37,917 bases of DNA, from contig JAKEEH010000340.1 in the NCBI GenBank assembly GCA_022616725.1, forward strand, positions 1 through 37,917, in the 5' to 3' direction. This stretch comes from Limisphaerales bacterium. GTDB lineage: Bacteria > Verrucomicrobiota > Verrucomicrobiia > Limisphaerales > JAKEEH01. The translations under genes and the position numbers were made by a program. The notes below the pieces were generated by a model. The model ran no database searches. It had not been told where the DNA came from and saw only the letters and a list, made by a program, of their open reading frames with translations. Of this stretch, positions 16,811 to 23,309 are shown piece by piece; within the stretch, counting starts at the first letter, position 1, and every line of letters begins with the position of its first letter.

Positions 16811-17200
16811 GTGATCCAACTTGACGTCCTCTCCGGCAAAAAGGCGGGCACGAGCATCGTAACCCGCCATTTTCCTTTCTACGTGGGGCGTTCGCCGGAT
16901 TCCCTTCTGCGGCTCGACGATAGCGGCGTTTGGGAGCGGCACCTGATGTTTTCGCGGCGCGGGCAGGAGATCGTCTTTGACGTTGAGCCAAACGCGCTTG
17001 TAACGCTCAATCACGAACCGGTCAAAGGGACTGCGCCGTTGCGGAATGGCGATGTCGTCGAGGTTGGCGCCGCGAAGCTTCGTTTCGCCTTGTCGGCTGC
17101 CCGGCAACGCAGCCAAGCCTGGCGCGAAGTTGTTACGTGGATCGGCCTTGGGTTTCTCTGTATCGCGCAGGTAGGTGTGATCTACTGGGTACTTGACTAA
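16811..17200 (+). CDS. Tail-anchored FHA-domain protein
   Basis: A 129-residue protein starting with GTG two bases after the Wza-like stop, so translationally coupled. Residues 1-95 form an FHA fold (FYVGRSPDSLLRLDD, a GR-S motif; LNHEPVKG; LRNGDVVEVGAAKLRF). Residues about 108-127 form one C-terminal membrane helix, which would put the FHA domain in the cytoplasm. In the canonical FHA loop S-x-x-H the Ser is replaced (GVWERHLMF), although His remains. FHA domains bind phosphothreonine, so a link to Ser/Thr phosphorylation of the export complex is possible; the neighbour Wzc is a tyrosine kinase. Function is inferred from context. Confidence 0.8.
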   Translation: MIQLDVLSGKKAGTSIVTRHFPFYVGRSPDSLLRLDDSGVWERHLMFSRRGQEIVFDVEPNALVTLNHEPVKGTAPLRNGDVVEVGAAKLRFALSAARQRSQAWREVVTWIGLGFLCIAQVGVIYWVLD

Positions 17201-17269
17201 CTGCGAGTCCTCTCGCGCAGTGCAGTCGGCGCTGTCGAGTCTGTCGAGTCCGCCCTCTTTTCTTCCGCA
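17201..17269. other. Short spacer after the EPS operon
   Basis: Contains a direct repeat CTGTCGAGT-CTGTCGAGT (17232-17249) and a weak hairpin CTGCG...CGCAG (17201-17220) without a U-tract. No gene is seen. It separates the FHA gene from the DAHP synthase promoter. Confidence 0.4.
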
Positions 17270-17297
17270 TTGACGGCGCGGCAGCATTTGTTATTGT
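17270..17297 (+). promoter_or_regulatory. Probable sigma70-type promoter of the DAHP synthase leader
   Basis: TTGACG (17270-17275; 5 of 6), 16-base spacer, TATTGT (17292-17297; 4 of 6). Transcription would begin near 17304, the first base of the leader-peptide GTG, so the leader mRNA may have no 5' untranslated region. Call based on consensus matching only. Confidence 0.5.
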
Positions 17298-17303
17298 GCG
17301 GGG

Positions 17304-17378
17304 GTGAATTTTCGCAGCTTTGGATTTAATCGCTGGCAACGCGGCGGGTTTTACTTCGGCCCGGCGTCCTGCGACTGA
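17304..17378 (+). CDS. Aromatic-rich leader peptide of the DAHP synthase attenuator
   Basis: A 24-codon frame GTG...TGA. Seven of 24 residues are aromatic: Phe at 3, 6, 8, 16 and 18, Trp at 11, Tyr at 17. It includes a Phe-Tyr-Phe run (17349-17357) just upstream of the antiterminator arm. It ends at 17376-17378, 60 bases before the DAHP synthase start. Its place, size and composition fit a leader peptide whose translation senses charged aromatic tRNAs, as in trp and phe operon attenuation. It is not visible by similarity; the call rests on composition plus RNA structure. It may be leaderless, since the predicted transcription start falls on the GTG. Confidence 0.65.
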   Translation: MNFRSFGFNRWQRGGFYFGPASCD

Positions 17379-17417
17379 AGCTGCACGCGTTAAATTGGAG
17401 CTTTGCCGCAGGTTCGC
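17364..17417 (+). promoter_or_regulatory. Antiterminator pairing of the attenuator
   Basis: GCG-T-CCTGCG (17364-17373), lying in the last codons of the leader peptide, is complementary to CGCAGG-TT-CGC (17407-17417), giving 9 bp around a small internal loop. The right arm is also the left arm of the terminator, so the two structures exclude one another. A ribosome that reaches the leader stop would cover the left arm; one stalled on the aromatic codons would leave all or part of it free. Confidence 0.62.
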
Positions 17418-17436
17418 AGCCTGCGGCTTTTATTTT
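17405..17436 (+). terminator. Intrinsic terminator (attenuator) before DAHP synthase
   Basis: GCCGCAGG (17405-17412) and CCTGCGGC (17420-17427) form a perfect 8-bp GC-rich stem with a 7-base loop, followed by TTTTATTTT (17428-17436). It lies between the leader peptide and the DAHP synthase ATG at 17439. Confidence 0.85.
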
Positions 17437-17438
17437 CT

Positions 17439-18452
17439 ATGATCGTCGTCCTGAAGCCAAACATTGCTAAGAAAGAAGAACGGGCCGTCCTGAAAGAGAT
17501 CCGAAAACTCGGCTATCGCCCGCACGTCATGCGCGGCGTCGAGCGAACGGTCATTGGTGCTATCGGCGACGAGCGGACTCATCAGACCCTGGAGACACTC
17601 GTTAGCTGGCCGCAGGTCGAAAGTGTTACCCCGATTCAAAAGCGTTACAAACTCGTCAGCCGTGATGCGCACGCGGCCAATTCGACTATTAACGTTCGCG
17701 GCAACGTCATAGGAGGGAAGAAGTTCCAAGTCATGGCCGGGCCGTGTTCGGTTGAAAGTGAGAAACAGTTGATGAGCACGGCGGAAGCTGTCGCGAAAGC
17801 CGGGGCCACGATTCTGCGGGGTGGGGCGTTTAAACCGCGCACTTCGCCTTACGAGTTTCAAGGTTTGGGCGAAAGAGGGTTGAAACTGCTCGACAAAGCC
17901 CGCCGGGAGACCGGTCTGGCTGTGATCACCGAGTTGCTCTCTGAACAGCACGCGGAACTCGTCGCCGAGTACGCCGACATCCTCCAAATCGGCACGCGCA
18001 ATGCGCAAAACTTTCAGCTTCTCATCGCCGCGGCGAAAACCGGCAAGCCCGTGCTGCTCAAGCGTGGCCTCTCAATGCGAATCGAGGAATGGCTTCTCGC
18101 CGGTGAGTACGTCCTCGCAAACGAAAACTGCGGGTTGATGTTTTGCGAACGCGGCGTGCGCACCTTTGAAACATATACGCGCAACACACTCGATCTCTCG
18201 ACCATACCAATCATCAAGCAGGAGTCGCACTGCCCGATCGTCATTGACCCGAGCCAGGGCGCTGGCCGTGCCGATCTCGTGGCCGCCATGTGCAAGGGCG
18301 CGGTCGCCATGGGTGCAGACGCGTTGTTAATTGAGGTCCATCCCAACCCGGCGGAAGCCTGGAGCGATGGCGCGCAGCAAGTGTCACTCGAGGCTTTCAG
18401 GCGGTTGATGAACGACTTGAGGCCATTCATAGCGGCGGCGGGTCGCGAATAG
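17439..18452 (+). CDS. aroF: DAHP synthase, type I-beta (3-deoxy-7-phosphoheptulonate synthase)
   Basis: A 337-residue enzyme condensing phosphoenolpyruvate and erythrose-4-phosphate in the first step of aromatic amino acid synthesis. Start taken at ATG 17439 (MIVVLKPN); an upstream TTG frame start at 17403 would read through the terminator. Residues 1-75 form the ferredoxin-like/ACT-like N-terminal domain known from the Thermotoga enzyme, which gives feedback inhibition by Phe/Tyr. The catalytic barrel has MAGPCSVES, RGGAFKPRTSPYEFQGLG, LLKRG, KQESHCPIVIDPSQGAGR and IEVHPNPAEAWSDGAQQ. Transcription appears to be attenuated by the leader upstream, so the enzyme may have both allosteric and transcriptional control. 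No SD precedes the start. It is followed after 8 bases by a cyclase gene. Confidence 0.95.
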   Translation: MIVVLKPNIAKKEERAVLKEIRKLGYRPHVMRGVERTVIGAIGDERTHQTLETLVSWPQVESVTPIQKRYKLVSRDAHAANSTINVRGNVIGGKKFQVMAGPCSVESEKQLMSTAEAVAKAGATILRGGAFKPRTSPYEFQGLGERGLKLLDKARRETGLAVITELLSEQHAELVAEYADILQIGTRNAQNFQLLIAAAKTGKPVLLKRGLSMRIEEWLLAGEYVLANENCGLMFCERGVRTFETYTRNTLDLSTIPIIKQESHCPIVIDPSQGAGRADLVAAMCKGAVAMGADALLIEVHPNPAEAWSDGAQQVSLEAFRRLMNDLRPFIAAAGRE

Positions 18453-18460
18453 ATTCATTC

Positions 18461-20323
18461 ATGGGGCCGAGGGTCACGATTGCGCGGAACCGCCTGGATG
18501 CGGCGCTGGAAGTGGCCCAATCAGAGTTGCTCGGGCGGTGCAACAGCGCGGGACAGTGGGAGGGCGAACTGTCAAGCAGCGCGCTCTCGACGGCGACTGC
18601 GGTCACCGCGATCGCTCTTGCGGACCGTAACTCCACGTCAACTCAGATTGCCCATGGCTTGCGCTGGCTGGCTGAAAATGTCAATGCGGACGGCGGCTGG
18701 GGCGACACCACCGTCAGCAAAAGCAACCTCAGCACGACCACCTTATGTTGGGCTGCTTTTGGCGCAGTGCCGGGAGCAGACGAGAAATTTAACGGCGTGA
18801 TCGCGAAGGCACAGCAGTGGTTGTGGAAAGCCGTCGGCAGCCGGAACGTTCATACGCTCGCCCGCGCCGTCGTCGCGCGTTATGGCAAGGACCGCACTTT
18901 CTCCTCCCCGATCCTCACCATGTGCGCCCTTTCCGGAAGACTTGGGCGGGGCGCGTCGGCGTGGGACCACGTGATCCAACTTCCGTTTGAACTCGCTGCG
19001 TTTCCGCCGAGGCTCTACTCACTGCTTCGGTTGCCGGTTGTGAGCTACGCTCTGCCAGCGCTTATCGCTGTCGGCCAGGCAAAGCACCACCACGCGCCAA
19101 CCGGCAATGCCATCATCGATGCCATCCGTGATTGGCTCAGACCGCGTACCTTGGAGATCCTGCGAGCGATTCAGCCCTCCAGCGGTGGCTTCCTGGAAGC
19201 CACTCCGCTCACCAGTTTCGTCGTGATGAGTCTTGCCTCTAGCGGTCAAGCCGGGCATCCGGTCACGCGCAAAGGGCTGGGGTTCCTTAGAGCCTCCCAG
19301 CGCAGCGACGGTTCCTGGCCGATCGACACCAATCTCGCCACGTGGGTGACAACGCTCGCGACCAATGCATTACTTGCACCGGCAGATGGGATTCCTCACC
19401 CGCAGCTTACTGTCGCGGGATTGGACGCAGTTCGCGATTGGCTTGTGCAGCAACAACACACTCGGATTCATCCTTACACCAATGCCGCACCGGGCGGATG
19501 GGCATGGACGGACTTGCCTGGTGGAGTGCCGGATGGCGATGACACGTCGGGCGCGGTTCTTGCCTTATCGCGAGTAAATCCAAATGAGAGAGCGAACGGA
19601 GCGGCGATAAGTGGCTTGCGCTGGCTGATCGATCTGCAAAACGCCGATGGCGGCCTGCCTACGTTCTGTCGCGGGTGGGGAGCCCTTCCGTTCGACCGCA
19701 GCAGCGCGGACATCACCGCGCATGGAATCGAAGCATGGCTGGCATGGCTTGATCATGTTCCCTCTGAATTGGAAAGCGCCCTCCACAACGCGATTCGTAG
19801 CGCGGTACAATTCCTCTTCAAGCGCCAGACCGCTGAGGGTGCGTGGACGCCGCTGTGGTTCGGCAACGAACATGCGCCCGACGAGCAGAACCTTACTTAC
19901 GGCACTGCGCGTGTCGTGACCGCGCTGGCAAACCTCGCTGCGAGCCGGCCCCACGTCGGGTGGTTCGAGCCGTATTTTCAGCGCGCACTGAACCACATGC
20001 TGCCCGCGGGTGTCGCATGGCTGATCAAGGCTCAGCAACGCGATGGCGCTTGGAGCGGCGGGGTGATTGGGCCGGTTTCCGTAGAAGAGACCTCCCTCGC
20101 CTTGACAGCACTTGCGACCGCGCTGGCCCACATTGAAACTCCCGCTGCCACCGCGGGCGCGATTTCACGCGGGGCGGATTGGCTGATCGACAAGGTGGAA
20201 CGTGGCGAATGGAAGAAACCCTCGCCCATCGGCTTTTACTTCGCGCGTTTATGGTATTATGAAACAGTCTATCCTCTCATTTTCACCATGAGCGCTCTGC
20301 GCGCGATCGGCGCCATTTCCTGA
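18461..20323 (+). CDS. Squalene-hopene cyclase-like terpene cyclase
   Basis: A 620-residue protein, close to the usual length of squalene-hopene cyclases (about 630). The catalytic D-x-D-D-T motif is present as PDGDDTSG (about residues 354-360). QW repeats with Q-x-x-x-G-x-W or near forms occur several times (NADGGWGD, QRSDGSWP, NADGGLPTF, TAEGAWTPLW, QQRDGAWSGG). The C-terminal GFYFARLWYYETVYPLIF resembles the end of bacterial cyclases. The N-terminal WEGELSSSALSTATA departs from the usual GELESN form, so it may be a divergent cyclase on another polyprenoid. It starts 8 bases after DAHP synthase and is likely in that transcript, an unusual pairing. Membrane association is expected (monotopic). 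Confidence 0.8.
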   Translation: MGPRVTIARNRLDAALEVAQSELLGRCNSAGQWEGELSSSALSTATAVTAIALADRNSTSTQIAHGLRWLAENVNADGGWGDTTVSKSNLSTTTLCWAAFGAVPGADEKFNGVIAKAQQWLWKAVGSRNVHTLARAVVARYGKDRTFSSPILTMCALSGRLGRGASAWDHVIQLPFELAAFPPRLYSLLRLPVVSYALPALIAVGQAKHHHAPTGNAIIDAIRDWLRPRTLEILRAIQPSSGGFLEATPLTSFVVMSLASSGQAGHPVTRKGLGFLRASQRSDGSWPIDTNLATWVTTLATNALLAPADGIPHPQLTVAGLDAVRDWLVQQQHTRIHPYTNAAPGGWAWTDLPGGVPDGDDTSGAVLALSRVNPNERANGAAISGLRWLIDLQNADGGLPTFCRGWGALPFDRSSADITAHGIEAWLAWLDHVPSELESALHNAIRSAVQFLFKRQTAEGAWTPLWFGNEHAPDEQNLTYGTARVVTALANLAASRPHVGWFEPYFQRALNHMLPAGVAWLIKAQQRDGAWSGGVIGPVSVEETSLALTALATALAHIETPAATAGAISRGADWLIDKVERGEWKKPSPIGFYFARLWYYETVYPLIFTMSALRAIGAIS

Positions 20324-20335
20324 CGATGTACAGCG

Positions 20336-22414
20336 CTATACGATTTCGATCGCGCACTTTGGGACCGCGTCGAGGAAGGCCTGGCCGTAACGCTTGGTCA
20401 GGACGCGGTTGTCGAGCACAACGACAATGCCTGAATCGGTCTTTGTGCGAATCAGCCGTCCAACCCCCTGGCGAAACTTCAGGATCGCTTCGGGCAACGA
20501 GAATTCGCTGAATGCGTTGCCGCCGCGGGCTTCGATGGCCTCAATACGCGCTTCGATCAACGGGTGATCCGGCACCGCAAACGGCAGCCGCGTGATGATC
20601 ACGTTCGACAGCGCTTCGCCCGGAACATCCACCCCCTGCCAGAAAGAATCAGTGCCGAAAAGCACCGAGTCCACGTCCTTTTTGAACTTCTCCAGCATTA
20701 ACGAGCGCGGCGTGCCTGTCCCCTGGACAAAACACGCAAGACCGAGCTTGTTGAAAAACGATTCCATCTGCTCGCCGACATCGAGCATCAGCTTGAAGTT
20801 CGTGAACAGCACAAAGGCCTTGCCGCGGGTCATCTCCACGAAGTGCTCGATCCACTTGATCAATGCGTCCTGGTAACCAGTATCCCGCGGCTCTGGAATC
20901 TTATTGACGACGAAAATTTTCATCTGGCGTTCGTAGTCGAAGGGCGATCCAACCTGGAGCATCGTGGCCGATTCCGCGCCGACCCGTTTCGCGAAGTAGC
21001 CCAGGCCCGCGCCCGCATTGCGCCCGCCGCCTGCGACCTGTGTCGCGAGCGTCGCGCTCGTCATGATCACCGATGTCTCGCTCGCGAAAAGCCGCCGGCG
21101 CAGGTAGTCGGCGACGTCCACTGGCGCGGCGTTCAGGCTCAATTGCTTTTGCGCCTTGCCCGTGCGCTCGACCCAATAGACCTGGTCATTCGCATCATGG
21201 CTCAGAAAAAACGCCAGTTCCGCGCGTAATTCAGTCAGCCGCCGGTTGCACTCGGCCAGCTCATTGCCCGTATCGGCGTCGTTGCTGGCTTTGATCAAAT
21301 CGCTAACGGTCTCGCGCACCCTCTGCAACGGCAGCGTGATCGTATCGGTGACCAGATCCGGATTGCGGATGCGCAACTCCGTCCATTGCCGTCCGGCGCT
21401 GCCCTCGCCGGCAACGCGCTTCTGCTTACGACGCAACTCTTCGCACGCCTGCTCAACTTCATGGAAGAATTCGTCTCCCTGTTCGAGCGCCTCGTCCACT
21501 ATTTTAACTCCCGGCCCCTGCCGCAGCGTCGCCAACAGCCCTTTCTCCGTTTTCGGGTTCCACAACCGCTGCAATGTGTAGCGCAATTGTCCGTTCGACA
21601 CGCTCAGCCCGATGTGGCGCGAAGCCACCTGTTCCACCGTGTGCGCCTCATCAAAAACCACAAAATCATTCCTGAACAGAATGCCGCCTTCAACCTTTTC
21701 GGCGGCGCCCAACAAGGTGAAGAACAGCGTGTGATTGAGCACCAGCACGTCCGACGAGAGAATCCGTTTGCGCGCGCGCTGGAAGAAACAAACGGCATGG
21801 TTCGCCTTCGCAAACTCCGAGTCGAAACCGCATGCTTTCGGCGAGCAAAGCCCGCGTTCCGAACACACCTGCGCCCAGACTTTTGGGTCCGGTTCGACAT
21901 CAAAATCCGACAGGCTGCCGTCCTGGGTGGTCTTGGACCATTCGTAAATGCGCTTCAGTTCCTGGACTTCTGGCGAAGTAAACAGGCTGCCCGCCTGCTG
22001 CATCGCCTTGTGCAGACGCCGCAAGCAAAGGTAGTTGCCTCGCCCTTTGAGCATCGTGTAGCTGAACTTCACCGGCAGCACATCCTCGAGCATCGGCAGG
22101 TCTTTCTCGATCAACTGCTCCTGCAGATTGATCGTGTGAGTGCAAATCACCGCCTTCTTTTTCCGTGCGACCGCGAACAGGATGGAAGGCACCAGATAAC
22201 CGAGGCTCTTACCCACGCCCGTGCCGGCTTCCACGGCCAGATGTCCGCCGTCCTGCAGCGCTCGCGCCACCGCCGCCGCCATCTCCTGCTGCTGCGGCCG
22301 ATATTCGAAATTGCGCGCTTTAGACAGTATCCCATCCGGCGAAAAAATCGCCTCGACTTGCGCGATGAAGTCCGGCTTTGGCGGGCCGGCATGGGCTTCG
22401 ACAATACTGATCAT
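20336..22414 (-). CDS. DinG/YoaA-type (XPD-like) ATP-dependent DNA helicase
   Basis: A 692-residue superfamily 2 helicase, 5' to 3', of the iron-sulfur XPD class acting in DNA repair. Walker A is AGTGVGKSLGYLVPS (about 63-77) and Walker B is VVFDEAH (about 252-258). The Fe-S domain between them has Cys residues in GNYLCLRR, VCSERGLCSPKAC and HAVCFFQRAR. The C-terminal helicase half has VLFTNF, FGTDSFWQGVDVPGEAL and RQGVGRLIRTKTDSGIVVVLDNR (motif VI with both Arg). It converges with the cyclase gene with 12 bases between, and follows the hexapeptide transferase gene by 44 bases on the same strand. Choice between DinG and YoaA is not made. Confidence 0.95.
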   Translation of the reverse strand: MISIVEAHAGPPKPDFIAQVEAIFSPDGILSKARNFEYRPQQQEMAAAVARALQDGGHLAVEAGTGVGKSLGYLVPSILFAVARKKKAVICTHTINLQEQLIEKDLPMLEDVLPVKFSYTMLKGRGNYLCLRRLHKAMQQAGSLFTSPEVQELKRIYEWSKTTQDGSLSDFDVEPDPKVWAQVCSERGLCSPKACGFDSEFAKANHAVCFFQRARKRILSSDVLVLNHTLFFTLLGAAEKVEGGILFRNDFVVFDEAHTVEQVASRHIGLSVSNGQLRYTLQRLWNPKTEKGLLATLRQGPGVKIVDEALEQGDEFFHEVEQACEELRRKQKRVAGEGSAGRQWTELRIRNPDLVTDTITLPLQRVRETVSDLIKASNDADTGNELAECNRRLTELRAELAFFLSHDANDQVYWVERTGKAQKQLSLNAAPVDVADYLRRRLFASETSVIMTSATLATQVAGGGRNAGAGLGYFAKRVGAESATMLQVGSPFDYERQMKIFVVNKIPEPRDTGYQDALIKWIEHFVEMTRGKAFVLFTNFKLMLDVGEQMESFFNKLGLACFVQGTGTPRSLMLEKFKKDVDSVLFGTDSFWQGVDVPGEALSNVIITRLPFAVPDHPLIEARIEAIEARGGNAFSEFSLPEAILKFRQGVGRLIRTKTDSGIVVVLDNRVLTKRYGQAFLDAVPKCAIEIV

Positions 22415-22458
22415 GCTTCGAGCGGCCGCGGTTCATCGCGGCGCGCGCCCGCATTGTA

Positions 22459-23145
22459 TCACACTTCACGCGGCCTGCGCACTACAACTTCGATCGCCGC
22501 CCTGTTTTTCGCGATCATGTTCGCGGGCAGGATGCCGCGCCAATTCGTGTTCGGATAGATGACCGAGCCCTGCCCAATGATGCTGCCCGGATTCAATACC
22601 GAGTTGCACCCCACGTCCGAATGATCCCCCAGCAACGCCCCAAACTTGCGCAGCCCGGTGTCGAACGGCGCGCCCTCCTTCTCCACCGTGACATTGCCCG
22701 GCATCAACTTGATATTTGACACCTTCACTCCAGCCCCCAGGTGCGCGCCGTGGCCAAAAATCGAATCCCCCACATAACTGAAATGGGGCACCTTCGCCTC
22801 GTTGAAGAGCACGCTGTGCTTGAACTCGCACGAATTCCCGATCACGCATCCGTCACCGATGATCACGTGCTCGCGAATATAGGCATTGTGGCGAATCTCG
22901 CAGTTCCGGCCAATGATCGCCGGACCGACGATCATCGCTCCATCCTCCACCAGCGTCCCCTCACCGACAAAGACGTCATCACCGATATAAGCGGTGCCTT
23001 TGCAACGATTCCTCAGAGCCGGCTTGAGCGTGGCCTTCAGGTAATCCTTGAGCTTCTTCAACGCATCCCAAGCGTGTTCGCACCCGTCGAATAGCGCGGC
23101 ATGTTCCGTCTGACTCAAGTCAAACAAATCTGCTGGTTTGAACAT
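22459..23145 (-). CDS. Left-handed beta-helix (hexapeptide repeat) nucleotidyltransferase-like/acyltransferase
   Basis: A 228-residue protein with hexapeptide repeats through residues about 60-215 (IGDDVFVGEGTLVEDGAMIVGPAIIGRNCEIRHN in turns, then GVKVSNIK and HSDVGCNSVLNPGSIIGQGSVIYPN), like the C-terminal acetyltransferase domain of GlmU. The GlmU pyrophosphorylase domain is absent; instead there is a short helical N-terminus (MFKPADLFDLSQTEHAALF). Start is ATG 23145; a longer open frame to 23403 lacks protein character. Such proteins are usually annotated as sugar-nucleotide or acyl transferases. A substrate cannot be assigned. Confidence 0.75.
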   Translation of the reverse strand: MFKPADLFDLSQTEHAALFDGCEHAWDALKKLKDYLKATLKPALRNRCKGTAYIGDDVFVGEGTLVEDGAMIVGPAIIGRNCEIRHNAYIREHVIIGDGCVIGNSCEFKHSVLFNEAKVPHFSYVGDSIFGHGAHLGAGVKVSNIKLMPGNVTVEKEGAPFDTGLRKFGALLGDHSDVGCNSVLNPGSIIGQGSVIYPNTNWRGILPANMIAKNRAAIEVVVRRPREV

Positions 23146-23214
23146 GCCCGCCACCCTAGCCCATTTCGCCGCAGTCACGCAACTTGTGCCGCCCAGTCCT
23201 GACCACCGGGCCGG

Positions 23215-23229
23215 GTGCCAACGTGGCAC
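23215..23229. promoter_or_regulatory. Candidate operator, palindrome GTGCCA-N3-TGGCAC
   Basis: Perfect 6-bp inverted repeat with a 3-base spacer in the 164-base divergent region between the hexapeptide transferase and the SGNH/TPR gene. It has the size and symmetry of a dimer binding site. No regulator is identified. Confidence 0.35.
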
Positions 23230-23309
23230 ATAAGACGACATAAGACGAAGCATTGCCGGGTTTTTGCTATGTACAACGGAGGTCGAGTGATAAGTTGCCA
23301 CAACGACCC

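Noticed and set aside
17403-17438. N-terminal extension of DAHP synthase from TTG 17403
   Set aside because: It would translate the terminator hairpin and U-tract; the ferredoxin-like domain starts cleanly at ATG 17439.
21386-22558. Plus-strand open frame of 390 codons
   Set aside because: Antisense to the DinG-type helicase; rich in Arg, His and Gln with no family features.
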